Assembly: GCF_029892095.1 (NCBI RefSeq)
Contig: NZ_JARZAE010000004.1
Location: forward strand, 744,001 to 808,000
Reading direction: 5' to 3'
Source of the DNA: Kitasatospora sp. MAP12-44
Lineage (GTDB): Bacteria > Actinomycetota > Actinomycetes > Streptomycetales > Streptomycetaceae
Length of the DNA: 64,000 bases
Shown: positions 52,967-61,128 of the stretch, in pieces
Layout: the number at the start of each line of letters is the position of its first letter
Position numbering within the stretch: the first letter of the stretch is position 1
Made by a program: the position numbers and the translations under genes
The notes under the pieces: model-generated
Told to the model about the DNA's origin: nothing
The model's database searches: none
The model's input: only the letters and a program-made list of their open reading frames with translations

Positions 52967-53629
52967 CTACCCGGGGCGGACCAGGCCCGCGTCGTAGGCG
53001 GTGATCACGGCCTGGACGCGGTCGCGGGCGCCGATCTTGGCGAGGAGTCGGCTGACGTGGGTCTTGACGGTGGACTCGGAGAGCACCAGGCGTTCGGCGA
53101 TCTCCCCGTTGGTCAGACCACCCGCGACGGCCACCAGGACTTCGCGCTCGCGCTCGGTGAGGGCCTCGAGGCGGGCGTCGGCGGCGGCACGGGCCTGGTC
53201 GTGCGGCAGGCGGTCGGCGAAGGTGTCGAGCAGCCGGCGGGTCAGGGCCGGGGCCACCACCGCGTCACCGGCCGCGACCGCGCGGATTCCGGCGAGCAGC
53301 TCGTCCGGCAGGGCGTCCTTGAGCAGGAACCCGCTGGCTCCCGCGCGCAGCGCGCCGTACGCGTACTCGTCCAGGTCGAAGGTGGTCAGCACCAGGACGC
53401 GGGAGCGGCCGCCGGCGGCGACGATCCGGCGGGTCGCCTCGATGCCGTCCATGCCGGGCATCCGGATGTCCATCAGCACGACATCGGGGCGCAGCTCGGC
53501 GGTCTTGCGGACGGCGTCGGCTCCGTGGTCGGCCTCGCCGACCACGGTGGTGCCCGGGCTGCTGTCGAGCAGCATCCGGAAGCCGAACCGCTGCAGCGGC
53601 TGGTCGTCGACGATCAGGACGGTGGTCAC
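52967..53629 (-). CDS. NarL/LuxR-type response regulator
   Basis: A 220-aa two-component regulator. The receiver (1-120) has the acidic pair DD (about 9-10), the phosphorylated Asp in DVVLMDIRMPGMDG (about 54), and Lys in LLKDALPDE (about 104). The C-terminal LuxR HTH (about 150-215) contains LTEREREVLVAVAGGLTNGEIAERL split over two helices and VKTHVSRLLAKIGARDRVQ. GTG start overlaps the kinase stop by four bases. It probably regulates the ABC exporter genes of the same operon. Confidence 0.95.
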   Translation of the reverse strand: MTTVLIVDDQPLQRFGFRMLLDSSPGTTVVGEADHGADAVRKTAELRPDVVLMDIRMPGMDGIEATRRIVAAGGRSRVLVLTTFDLDEYAYGALRAGASGFLLKDALPDELLAGIRAVAAGDAVVAPALTRRLLDTFADRLPHDQARAAADARLEALTEREREVLVAVAGGLTNGEIAERLVLSESTVKTHVSRLLAKIGARDRVQAVITAYDAGLVRPG

Positions 53630-55002
53630 GCTCGCTCCTCCTCGCTGGGGGTTTCGGTGCTGGCGGCTGCGGCGGGTGCGGGGAGGGGCAGCTCCGCCCG
53701 TACGCTCCAGCCGCCGCCCGCCGGGCGCGGTCCCGCGCTGGCGGTGCCGCCGGAGAGGGCGGCGCGCTCGCGGATGCCGACCAGCCCCTGCCCCTCCCCC
53801 TGCTGGGGCGGGTGCGGGTGAGGGTGCGGGTGCCCGTGCGGGTGCCCGAGATGACCCAGCCGGCGGCCGGCGGGTGGGCCCTCGACGGGTCCGGTGTCCT
53901 GGACGCTGACCTGCACGGCCTGCGCGCCGGCCCGCACGCTGACCTGCACACTCGTCTGCGGACCGGCGTGCTTGAGGGAGTTGGTCAGCGCCTCCTGCAC
54001 GATGCGGTAGACGGCGAGCTGCACGCCGGGCGGCAGCGCGGCGGTGTCGCCCGCGGTGCGGTAGGCGACGTGCGGCCCGGCGGCCCGGATCCGCATCAGC
54101 AGCGCGTCCAGGTCGGCGATCCCCGGCTGCGGGCTCAGTTCGATCTGCTCGCCCGCGCCGTCCTGGGTCGGGCTCTCGCGCAGGGCGCCGAGCGTGCGGC
54201 GCAGTTCGCTCAGAGCCTGCCGACCGGTGCCGGCGATGATCCGCAGGGCCTCGGCGCTGCGCGCGGGGTCACTGGCGGCCAGCGCGGCGCCGCCGTCGGC
54301 GAGGCCGATGATGACGGCCAGGTTGTGGCCGACGATGTCGTGCATCTCGCGGGAGACGCGGGCGCGCTCGGCCACGGTGGCGAGTTGGACGCGCTGCTCG
54401 CGCTCGATCTCCAGCCGGGTCGCCCGGTCGGCCAGCGCGGCGAGTTGCGCCTTGCGGATGCGCACCGCCAGGCCCAGCGCGATCGCACCGGTCGCCGTGC
54501 CGCAGAGGAAGAAGAGGGCGACCAGCGGTTGGCTGATCAGGTTCACCCGGAAGGCCGCCAGCGCGAGCACCCCGAAGGTGGCGCCGGCGGCCCACGGCAG
54601 CCGGCGCATCGGCGCGTAGCGGGCCATGCCGTAGAGGGCGATCAGCAGCGCGAGGTCGCTGTGCACGAGCAGGCCGAGCGACCACTGGACGGTGCAGACC
54701 GCAAGCACGGCGGCGAAGACGGCGGTGGGGGCCCGGCGGCGCCACACCAGCGGCAGGCCCAGGCCCACCAGCACCGCGAGGACGCCGGGTGTCGGGAGCG
54801 ACTGGGCGCTGTCGATGACGAGCCCCTGGTCGCCACGGATCAGATCGCCCAGCCCGAGCATCAGCACGGCCGCCGCCAGCAGCGCGTCCAGGCGCCACGG
54901 GTGGTCCTGGTCGGCCTGGCGCAGGCGCCGGGCGCGGCGGACCAGGCTGCGGGCCGCCGGGTGCACCCAGAGCGGGTCGGGCTCCGGAGCGGTCGTAGTC
55001 AT
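53626..55002 (-). CDS. sensor histidine kinase (HisKA_3) with His-rich insert
   Basis: A 458-aa membrane kinase. Four to five helices fill residues 37-185. The dimerisation/phosphoacceptor domain follows, with the phospho-His in REMHDIVGHNLAVI (about 222). The HATPase domain (about 310-440) has the N box EALTNSLKHAG and the G box GQGLVGIRERAAL. Between them lies an unusual His/Pro insert (HPHGHPHPHPHPP) encoded by a GGGTGC-type repeat, which could bind metal. ATG 55002 has no strong ribosome site. Partner of the response regulator just downstream. Confidence 0.92.
   Translation of the reverse strand: MTTTAPEPDPLWVHPAARSLVRRARRLRQADQDHPWRLDALLAAAVLMLGLGDLIRGDQGLVIDSAQSLPTPGVLAVLVGLGLPLVWRRRAPTAVFAAVLAVCTVQWSLGLLVHSDLALLIALYGMARYAPMRRLPWAAGATFGVLALAAFRVNLISQPLVALFFLCGTATGAIALGLAVRIRKAQLAALADRATRLEIEREQRVQLATVAERARVSREMHDIVGHNLAVIIGLADGGAALAASDPARSAEALRIIAGTGRQALSELRRTLGALRESPTQDGAGEQIELSPQPGIADLDALLMRIRAAGPHVAYRTAGDTAALPPGVQLAVYRIVQEALTNSLKHAGPQTSVQVSVRAGAQAVQVSVQDTGPVEGPPAGRRLGHLGHPHGHPHPHPHPPQQGEGQGLVGIRERAALSGGTASAGPRPAGGGWSVRAELPLPAPAAAASTETPSEEERA
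53806..53852. repeat. hexameric repeat encoding the kinase His-Pro insert
   Basis: Reiterated GCGGGTG/CGGGTGC units within the kinase gene; likely slippage-prone. Confidence 0.7.
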
Positions 55003-55160
55003 CACGTCGGCAGCACCTGGTTTCCGAAAGGTCCGAAGGTTCCGCAGGGTTCCGAAAAGTCGGAGGCCGCCCCCCACCGTCACTGTACGGCGGTGGGAGG
55101 CGGCGGCCGGGGAGGTCGGGCTCCCCTGTCTCTGCAAGGATCAGACGTCGGTCCTGGGCA

Positions 55161-55994
55161 TCAGACGTCGCTGCGGCGCAGCCGCCAGGCGGCGCCGGCC
55201 AGCGCGAGGGCGGTCCAGCCGGCGAAGACGGCCAGGCCCGCGCCCGGGGTGAGGGTGTGCGCCGCGTGGGTCAGCGCGAAGATCGAGTCACCCGCGTTGC
55301 CCGGCAGGTACGGGCTGATGTCGTCCTTGAGGCCGCTGGGCAGCAGGCCCGCCAGCGCGGGCAGCAGCATCAGCGAGACGACCAGGACGGAGATCCCGCC
55401 CGCGACCGAGCGCAGCAGCGCGCCCAGCGCCACGCCCATGACGCCCACCAGGGCCAGGTACGCCCCGGCGCCGAACAGGCAGCGCAGCACGCCGGAGGAG
55501 GAGAGGGTGAGCGCGATCGGCGTCCCGTGCAGGTAGCCGGAGCCGATCAGGAAGGCGGCGAAGGCACCGGCGGTGCCCAGCACCAGCGCGACCACGGCGT
55601 AGATCGAGGCCTTCGACCAGAGCACCGGCAGCCGGCGCGGTACCGCCGCCAGCGTCGAGCGGATCATGCCGGTGGAGTACTCGCCGGCGGTGATCAGCAC
55701 GCCGAGCACCCCGAGCGCGAGCTGGGTGAAGCCCATGCCGCCCAGCGCGAAGCCGACGGCGTCCTTGGCGTCGGCGGCCGGGCCGTGCGCGACGACCTGG
55801 CCGGGCGAGTAGCTGGCGGAGGCGATCGTGCCGACCAGCACGAGCAGCAGCACGCCGACGCTCAGGGTGATCCAGGTCGATCGCAGCGACCAGAGCTTGG
55901 CCCACTCGGCGCGCAGCACGCGCGGCCCGGTGACCTTGAGAGCGGGGCGAGTGGCCGGCGCGGCGGGGGCGGTGAGGGTGCTGAGGGTGCTCAT
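55161..55994 (-). CDS. ABC-2 type exporter permease
   Basis: A 277-aa membrane protein with six helices. It begins with a soluble leader and VLRAEWAKLWSLRSTWITLSVGVL (about 26-49), typical of permeases next to a two-component system. GEYSTGMIRSTLAAVPRR (about 103-120) is the coupling region. Four-base overlap with the ATPase stop (ATGA). The histidine kinase gene follows 158 bases later on the same strand. Confidence 0.9.
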   Translation of the reverse strand: MSTLSTLTAPAAPATRPALKVTGPRVLRAEWAKLWSLRSTWITLSVGVLLLVLVGTIASASYSPGQVVAHGPAADAKDAVGFALGGMGFTQLALGVLGVLITAGEYSTGMIRSTLAAVPRRLPVLWSKASIYAVVALVLGTAGAFAAFLIGSGYLHGTPIALTLSSSGVLRCLFGAGAYLALVGVMGVALGALLRSVAGGISVLVVSLMLLPALAGLLPSGLKDDISPYLPGNAGDSIFALTHAAHTLTPGAGLAVFAGWTALALAGAAWRLRRSDV

Positions 55995-56947
55995 ACGGCG
56001 CTCCGAACAGAGGAGGTGGCAGCGGAGAGGTCGGCGGCGGAGGCGCTGCCGTGGTACTCGACGCTGTCGCGGGTCAGTTCCATGAAGGCCTCCTCCAAGG
56101 AGACGGCCTGCGGGGTGAGTTCGTAGACGGCGATGGCGTGCTCGGCGGCCGTCGCACCGATCTGACGGGCCGTCAGGCCGGTGATCTGCAGCACCTCGGA
56201 GCCGGCCTCGCCGCTGATCTCGACGTCCGGGCCGACCAGCAGCTCGCGCAGCCGGGCGGGGTCCGCGCTGGCGACCCGGACGCTGTTGCCGCCCGCGTCC
56301 TGCACGAACTGCCGCACGGTGGTGTTGGCGAGCAGCCGGCCGCGGCCGACGATGATCAGGTCGGTGGCGGTCAGCGCCATCTCGCTCATCAGGTGCGAGG
56401 AGACGAAGACGGTGCGGCCCTCGGCGGCGAGCCCGGTGAGCAGGTTGCGGATCCACAGCACGCCCTCGGGGTCGAGGCCGTTCACCGGCTCGTCGAGCAT
56501 GACGGTCTGCGGGTCGCCGAGCAGCGCCGCGGCGATGCCCAGGCGCTGGCCCATGCCCAGCGAGAACGCGCCGGCCCGCTTGCGGGCGACCTGGCCGAGC
56601 CCGGCGAGCTCGATCACCTCGACGACCCGGCGGCGCGGGATGCCGTGGGTCAGCGCGAGCGCGTTGAGGTGGTCGAAGGCCGAGCGGCCGGGGTGGATGG
56701 ACTTGGCCTCGAGCAGCGCGCCGACCTCCTGGAGCGGGGCGTGGTGCTCGGCGTAGCGACGGCCGTTGACGGCGACCGAGCCGCTGGTGGGGGCGTCCAG
56801 ACCGACGATCATGCGCATCGTGGTGGACTTGCCGGCCCCGTTCGGGCCGAGGAAGCCGGTCACCCGGCCGGGGTGGACGGTGAAGTCCAGGCCGTCCACG
56901 GCGGTCTTGTCGCCGTAACGCTTGACCAACCTGTTGATCTCGATCAT
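55991..56947 (-). CDS. ABC transporter ATPase
   Basis: A 318-aa ATPase of the bacitracin/antibiotic-exporter type (BcrA-like). Walker A GPNGAGKSTTM (about 35-45), signature FSLGMGQRLGIAAAL (about 132-146), Walker B VMLDEPVNGLDP (about 153-164), switch His in SSHLMSEM (about 193). First gene of an ATPase-permease-kinase-regulator operon read leftward, a layout usual for antibiotic or cell-envelope stress responses. Two copies of GGTACCGCGG lie upstream as possible operators. Confidence 0.93.
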   Translation of the reverse strand: MIEINRLVKRYGDKTAVDGLDFTVHPGRVTGFLGPNGAGKSTTMRMIVGLDAPTSGSVAVNGRRYAEHHAPLQEVGALLEAKSIHPGRSAFDHLNALALTHGIPRRRVVEVIELAGLGQVARKRAGAFSLGMGQRLGIAAALLGDPQTVMLDEPVNGLDPEGVLWIRNLLTGLAAEGRTVFVSSHLMSEMALTATDLIIVGRGRLLANTTVRQFVQDAGGNSVRVASADPARLRELLVGPDVEISGEAGSEVLQITGLTARQIGATAAEHAIAVYELTPQAVSLEEAFMELTRDSVEYHGSASAADLSAATSSVRSAV

Positions 56948-57034
56948 CGCTGGGCCCTCGGTTCCGGTGAGCTGCGCCTGCCTGTGCCCGGCGCCGTGAG
57001 CTCCACTGTAGGAACGGGGAGGGGCTGATCCGGC

Positions 57035-57079
57035 GGTACCGCGGACGGATTCGGGGGGCTGCGCGTGGTACCGCGGTAC
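57035..57079. promoter_or_regulatory. repeated GGTACCGCGG sites upstream of ABC ATPase
   Basis: GGTACCGCGG at 57035-57044 and 57067-57076, 32 bases apart (about three helical turns) in the same orientation. The second copy is part of the 12-bp perfect palindrome GTACCGCGGTAC. Candidate binding sites for the operon's response regulator. Confidence 0.45.
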
Positions 57080-57228
57080 TACGCCGCCTGTTCTGCGGGC
57101 GGGCTCGCCGCCGCGCTCGTTCTACGCGCGTCACCAAACGTTCACCGCACACCCCCTTCTAGGGATACCGACTGACTGCTGTCATGGGCACACCCATTCA
57201 GCAAACGGTCAACTTCCCTGGAGTCACC

Positions 57229-57792
57229 ATGAGTTCACTGCGCGTCAGACTCACGACCACGGCGGCCGCGGTCACCCTCGCCGCCGTACCGCTCGCCCTG
57301 GTGACGGCACCGGCCGCGACCGCGCGCGCCGCCACATGGGTGCCGCAGGCGACGGCGACCTGCTCGCAGGCCTACCTGCCGCTCCCCGATCCGACCTGCA
57401 CCCCCGGCGCGCTCAACCCGAGCGTCACGCAGAGCACCATCGACTCGACCATCTGCGTCTCCGGCTGGACCACCACCGTGCGCCCGCCGACCTCCTACAC
57501 CAACCGGCTGAAGGCCCAGGGCATCATCGCCTACGGCTACAGCGACACCAACATGTCGGATTACGAGGAGGACCACTTCATACCGCTGGAGCTGGGCGGC
57601 TCCCCCACCTCGCCCCTGAACCTCTGGCCGGAGCCGCACGCCAACGTGGGCGGCGGCACCTCGTACAGCAAGGACAGCGTGGAGAACGCGCTCAAGCGCG
57701 CGGTCTGCGCCGGCCAGGTCGACCTCGCGCCCGCACAGCAGGCGATCGCCGCGAACTGGACCACCGCACTGGCCACCCTCGGGCTGAGCTGA
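57229..57792 (+). CDS. secreted HNH-like/DUF1524-type protein
   Basis: A 187-aa protein with a signal peptide (1-36, ending ATARAA). The mature part has the conserved actinobacterial pattern TPGALNPSVTQSTIDSTICVSGW, then DYEEDHFIPLELGGSP and NLWPEPHAN. The DH...ELGG...NLWPE series resembles the betabeta-alpha-metal HNH/DUF1524 nuclease motif, so a secreted nuclease is possible but not shown. Two cysteines probably form a disulfide. ATG 57229 has GGAG five bases upstream. Its likely promoter region (57100-57200) holds TAGGGAT at 57160 as a weak -10. Confidence 0.82.
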   Translation: MSSLRVRLTTTAAAVTLAAVPLALVTAPAATARAATWVPQATATCSQAYLPLPDPTCTPGALNPSVTQSTIDSTICVSGWTTTVRPPTSYTNRLKAQGIIAYGYSDTNMSDYEEDHFIPLELGGSPTSPLNLWPEPHANVGGGTSYSKDSVENALKRAVCAGQVDLAPAQQAIAANWTTALATLGLS

Positions 57793-57857
57793 CGCCGACG
57801 GCTGCCCTGGCCCGCGGGTCAGGCCAGGTCAATCCCCAGGCCGGACGCCGCGGCGCG

Positions 57858-58060
57858 TCAAGCCAGAGCGTCTGGCCTGCTCTCTGCCAAGACATCGGCA
57901 ATGCGGGTCTGGACACCCCACTTGGCGAACCAGCAGCTCAGCGTCCTCTCGTGCACCTCGATGGAAGCCGCTGTCGCTCGGGCCGTCTTGCCTGCCAAGT
58001 ACAGTGCTACCAGCGTCAGTTGGAGCTCGTCGTGCGGGGCGTCGGTCAGCCGGCGCAGCC
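57858..58060 (-). pseudogene. remnant of an HTH regulator C-terminus
   Basis: A leftward frame reads HDELQLTLVALYLAGKTARAT then AASIEVHERTLSCWFAKWG and ends in TGA at 57858. This looks like the C-terminal HTH of PucR/CdaR-type regulators (VHERT core). No start codon lies in this frame before it runs under the stop of the unknown gene at 58046. It is thus a 3' fragment. The remaining bases 57793-57857 hold nothing. Confidence 0.5.
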
Positions 58061-58300
58061 GTGTTCGGCGTCCAGGTTGGCCTTGGCCACTCGGCCGCGC
58101 AGGGTTTCGCTGCGGTCGGCGGGGCGGATCTGGTCCGGTGTGCGGGTGATCTCGATGCCGCCGCCGGGTGGGCGGAGGTAGAGCTCGCCGTGGCGGTTGT
58201 CCATGACGACCAGGATGCGCAGCGACTTGCGGTCGACGACGTAGGAGCCGGTCGGGGGGACGTCGTCGGGGGTGGCGGCGCTGGTGCTGGTGCTGATCAT
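58046..58300 (-). CDS. unknown 84-aa protein, third gene of small operon
   Basis: Not recognised. A disordered N-terminus (about 1-17) is followed by a compact beta pattern: TGSYVVDRKSLRILVVMDN, GELYLRPPGGGIEIT. It then has a basic helix and ends with AEHGCAG. It could be a small all-beta regulator or antitoxin-like protein. ATG 58300 overlaps the previous gene's stop by four bases (ATGA). It is the last gene of a three-gene leftward operon facing the XRE-DUF397 pair. Confidence 0.72.
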   Translation of the reverse strand: MISTSTSAATPDDVPPTGSYVVDRKSLRILVVMDNRHGELYLRPPGGGIEITRTPDQIRPADRSETLRGRVAKANLDAEHGCAG

Positions 58301-58620
58301 TCGCTCAATTCCTTTCGCACAGCGGGCAGTTCGGCCAGTCCAGTGGGCACGACGACCGTACCGGGGAGAACGCGGCCCGAGCAGCGCGCGTGATCCTTGA
58401 GAAAATCGGCGATCGCCTGCACGGTGCGCACATTGCACCCGCCGATCTCGATGTGGACGCCACGCGGGTGGAGGGTGACCCTTCCCCCCTCCAGACCGGG
58501 CAGCGGCGGCAGGCCGTTGAGCTCCAACGCGTCCACCAGCGCGTCGACGGCCCGCTGCGCGGCTTCGCGGAGCTCGCGGACCATCCGGGCCTCTTGGGAC
58601 TCAACTCTGTTGCTTGTCAC
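58297..58620 (-). CDS. unknown ~107-aa protein, second gene of small operon
   Basis: Not recognised. A helical, charged N-terminal half (VRELREAAQRAVDALVDAL) is followed by LPGLEGGRVTLHPRGVHIEIGGCNV, a beta region, then AIADFLKDHARC. There is no known catalytic motif. The start is uncertain: GTG 58620 is inside the preceding gene, while ATG 58584, with AAGAGG upstream, would avoid the overlap. The overlapping stop/start with the next gene shows one operon. These short families are seen beside XRE-DUF397 genes in Streptomyces. Confidence 0.72.
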   Translation of the reverse strand: MTSNRVESQEARMVRELREAAQRAVDALVDALELNGLPPLPGLEGGRVTLHPRGVHIEIGGCNVRTVQAIADFLKDHARCSGRVLPGTVVVPTGLAELPAVRKELSE

Positions 58621-58840
58621 GGGCGTCCAGTCCCTCAAGGATCAGTTCGGCGATCGCCATGACCACATCCGACCGGGCCCGACCGAGGTCGACCAGGACG
58701 GTGCCAGTCAGGGCGGACGCTGGGTCGATGCCGACGGATGGAAGCGGCGACCCTGCACGAGTCAGGGCAGCGGTCAACTTCGTTACTGCGATGCGTGCTT
58801 GCTGGTGTTGGGCATGGATATGCCGGCTCAGGATGGACAT
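58601..58840 (-). CDS. unknown 79-aa protein, first gene of small operon
   Basis: Not recognised. An all-helical short protein opening MSILSRHIHAQHQQARIAV, with a Gly/Pro-containing middle and a second helix VMAIAELILEGLDARD. No signal or membrane segment. ATG 58840 has AGAGGA upstream. It is divergent from the XRE regulator gene, sharing a 101-base control region with nested palindromes. Confidence 0.72.
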   Translation of the reverse strand: MSILSRHIHAQHQQARIAVTKLTAALTRAGSPLPSVGIDPASALTGTVLVDLGRARSDVVMAIAELILEGLDARDKQQS

Positions 58841-58883
58841 GAGTCAGTTCCTCTCTGTAGCTATTCGGCTACCAGGAGCTCCA

Positions 58884-58906
58884 ACTGTCCTCTACAGTCA
58901 GGGACA
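58884..58906. promoter_or_regulatory. nested palindromes between small operon and XRE gene
   Basis: ACTGT-N5-ACAGT (58884-58898) overlaps TGTCC-N11-GGACA (58886-58906). Centred in the divergent region, this is a plausible XRE operator. Confidence 0.5.
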
Positions 58907-58941
58907 TCTTCAACCTCCCAAAACAGAAGGAAGAGCGGATC

Positions 58942-59769
58942 ATGAACCGTCGGGAGCTCGACCCGGACTCGTCTCCGCGCGCTGCCTTCGGCGCACAACT
59001 CCGCAGCGCACGAGAGGAACGCGGCTGGACGCAGGAACAACTCAGCGAGCGGATGGACTACTCAGCGGTGCATATCTCAGCCGTTGAAACTGGCCGGAAA
59101 CCTCCAACCATCCGTTTTGCTCAGAAAGCTGACGCTGCGTTCGGTATCGGAACTCAGTTCGTAGATCGGTATCGCGACGTTCGAAGTGCATCCCTGCTCG
59201 ATGGCTTCGAGGAGTACGCCGCAAAGGAAGCGCTGGCCCGAGAGATCCGCGTATTCGAACTGGGCGTGATCCCTGGACTGCTTCAGACGCCGGAGTACGC
59301 GGGGGCACTGGCGGGCGCTGAGGTCAGGCGCGGGACCATCACCCAGGAGGAGGCTGATGAACGAGTCGCATACTTGCTCACTCGGCAACGCCGCCTTGCT
59401 CTGCCCACTGCACCGCTAGTACATGCGGTCCTGGACGAAAGTTGCGTACGCCGCACGGTGGGCGGCCGTCACGTGATGGACGGCCAACTCGCCGAGCTGG
59501 AGAAGCAAGCCGGCAGGCCGGGCGTGATCCTTCAAGTTGCCCCGTTCCCCATGGGCGAGGACCGACCGTTCGCCCTACCAGTACACCTGCTGACGCTTGC
59601 TGATCGAAGCCTGATCGGGTACTCGGAGTCTGAAGGTCAGGGGCACCCACAGCGCAATCCCAACATCCTTACCACCTGGGAGAGGAACTACCATCGGCTA
59701 CAGGTGGGCGCGCTGTGCGAGACCGCGTCCCTCGAACTCATTCGCGCTGCTCGGAAGGAACTTAGGTGA
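58942..59769 (+). CDS. XRE-family HTH regulator with DUF5753 domain
   Basis: A 275-aa regulator. The Cro/CI HTH (about 15-70) reads FGAQLRSAREERGWTQEQLSERM then HISAVETGRKPP. DUF5753 (about 85-265) carries the characteristic FELGVIPGLLQTPEYAGAL, ERVAYLLTRQRRL and ILQVAPFPMGEDRPF. These regulators are a Streptomyces expansion, usually partnered with a DUF397 protein; some (WhiJ-, AbaA-like) control development or antibiotic genes. ATG has GGAAGAG upstream. Its stop overlaps the DUF397 start. GC content is lower than in most of the window. Confidence 0.94.
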   Translation: MNRRELDPDSSPRAAFGAQLRSAREERGWTQEQLSERMDYSAVHISAVETGRKPPTIRFAQKADAAFGIGTQFVDRYRDVRSASLLDGFEEYAAKEALAREIRVFELGVIPGLLQTPEYAGALAGAEVRRGTITQEEADERVAYLLTRQRRLALPTAPLVHAVLDESCVRRTVGGRHVMDGQLAELEKQAGRPGVILQVAPFPMGEDRPFALPVHLLTLADRSLIGYSESEGQGHPQRNPNILTTWERNYHRLQVGALCETASLELIRAARKELR

Positions 59770-59972
59770 GTATGGACATGTCCAGCGTCAAGTGGCGGAA
59801 ATCGACCTACAGCCAGCAAGGCGGCGCGTGCGTAGAGGTAGCCGACGGCCTCCCCGGGGTCACCCCCGTCCGGGACTCCAAGGACCCGTCCGGTCCTGCC
59901 CTCGTCTTCCCCGCCAGCGCCTTCGCCGCGTTCGTCGCCGCCGTCAAGGCCGGCGAGTTCGGGACCGTCTGA
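59766..59972 (+). CDS. DUF397 domain protein
   Basis: A 68-aa protein matching DUF397: VKWRKSTYSQQGGACVEVA, VRDSKDPSGPALVF, FVAAVKAGEF. It is the usual small partner of DUF5753-XRE regulators, likely binding or titrating the regulator in a WhiJ-like or toxin-antitoxin-like relation. GTG 59766 overlaps the regulator stop (GTGA); ATG 59772 is an alternative. Confidence 0.92.
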   Translation: MSMDMSSVKWRKSTYSQQGGACVEVADGLPGVTPVRDSKDPSGPALVFPASAFAAFVAAVKAGEFGTV

Positions 59973-60043
59973 CCGGCGCTGCGTCGGACTGAATCCCCGT
60001 CACCAGTACGCACGGTGGCGGGGATTCGGCACATCCGTCACTT

Positions 60044-60375
60044 CAGTGTGCCGCGTTCACTCCCCTCCCCTCCCCCAGCAGGCGGAACGCCTCCTCGCGT
60101 ATCTCGACCTTGCGCACCTTGCCCCGTCACCGTCATCGGGAGCGCGTCCACCAGGTGCACGTTGCGCGGGATCTTGTAGTGCGCCAACTTGCCCGCGCAG
60201 TAGGCCCGCAGTGACTCCGCCGCGAGCTCCGGCGCACCGGGGCGCTGGCGGATCCAGGCCATCAGCTCCTCGCCGTACTTCTCGTCCGGGACGCCGATCA
60301 CCTTGGCGTCCAGAACGTCGGGGTGCCGGTAGAGGAACTCCTCGATCTCGCGCGGGTAGATGTTCTCGCCGCCGT
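60044..60375 (-). pseudogene. 3' fragment of an acyl-CoA synthetase (AMP-binding) gene, frameshifted
   Basis: The leftward frame contains the C-terminal AMP-ligase region: GGENIYPREIEEFLYRHPD, then VIGVPDEKYGEELMAWI, LAHYKIPRNVHLVD and MTVTG. Right after that, one extra G (in a GGGG run near 60124) shifts the frame away from KVRKVEIREEAFRLL, which continues in the next frame to a stop at 60044. The N-terminal three quarters are missing beyond about 60375. It is dead by both truncation and frameshift. Confidence 0.8.
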
Positions 60376-60378
60376 GGT

Positions 60379-60490
60379 CTCCTGGTCGCAGATCCCGACC
60401 TGCGTCGGACTCTCCAAGCGGAGGTGGCGACGCTGCTCAAGTCCGACGGAAGCTCGACGCAGGCGCGGCAGGAGCTCGAATCCGTGCACT
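60379..60490 (+). pseudogene. 3' fragment of an unrelated gene
   Basis: A rightward frame reads LLVADPDLRRTLQAEVATLL then KSDGSSTQARQELESVHYG. This looks like the end of an actinobacterial effector- or regulator-type protein with a DPxxRxxLxxEVxxLL helix. It has no start, and it begins exactly where the acyl-CoA synthetase fragment ends, marking a recombination joint. Confidence 0.35.
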
Positions 60491-60535
60491 ACGGTCTGAG
60501 ACTGACCAGCCGATCTTCAGGAAGGACATTCAAAG

Positions 60536-61111
60536 TTGAACGACCGTCAGGAAGCCGAAGGCACCGTCAGCTACCTCCTGGAGGCAGGTGCCCTGAAGCG
60601 CGCGAAGCGGAGCGGGTGGTGGATCGCCGGCGTCAAGGATCCCGAGACGATTGCCGAGCATTCCTGGAGGACGGCCGTGATCGGGGCGGTCCTCGCCATG
60701 ATGGAAGGCGCCGACCCCGCGCGGGTCGCACTGCTCTGCACGTTCCACGACACCCAGGAGACTCGCATCGGCGACATCCCGTGGATCGGCCGCCGGTACA
60801 TCCAGACCGCGTCGAACGAAGCGGTGACCGCCGATCAGGTAGCCGACAGCTACCCGGCCGTGGCCGAGGGGATCAGCGCCATCGTTCGCGACTACGAGAA
60901 CGGGGACTCTCTGGAGGTCCAGGTAGCCCACGACGCGGACAAGCTCGAGTGCATGATCCAAGGACTTGAGTACCTCCAGCAGGGCTACCCCGCAGCTCAG
61001 GAGTGGGTGGACAGTACACGAGCGAAGCTCGAGCTGCCGTCTGCCATCCTGCTGGCCGACGCAGCGCAGACCATGTCGCTGGCCGACTGGCAGCGCACCT
61101 ACCTGCGCTAG
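60536..61111 (+). CDS. HD-domain phosphohydrolase, YfbR/HDDC2-like
   Basis: A 191-aa metal-dependent hydrolase. HD motifs: EHSWRTAVIG (first His, about 42), FHDTQETRIGDIPWIG (HD about 70-71), and AHDADKLECMIQG (Asp about 131). The layout matches 5'-deoxynucleotidases that remove phosphate from dNMPs. TTG 60536 with AGGAAGGA upstream. GC content is moderate. A DUF397 gene follows 17 bases later, so the two may be co-transcribed; that pairing is unusual. Confidence 0.9.
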   Translation: MNDRQEAEGTVSYLLEAGALKRAKRSGWWIAGVKDPETIAEHSWRTAVIGAVLAMMEGADPARVALLCTFHDTQETRIGDIPWIGRRYIQTASNEAVTADQVADSYPAVAEGISAIVRDYENGDSLEVQVAHDADKLECMIQGLEYLQQGYPAAQEWVDSTRAKLELPSAILLADAAQTMSLADWQRTYLR

Positions 61112-61128
61112 CCATTGAGATATACGCC

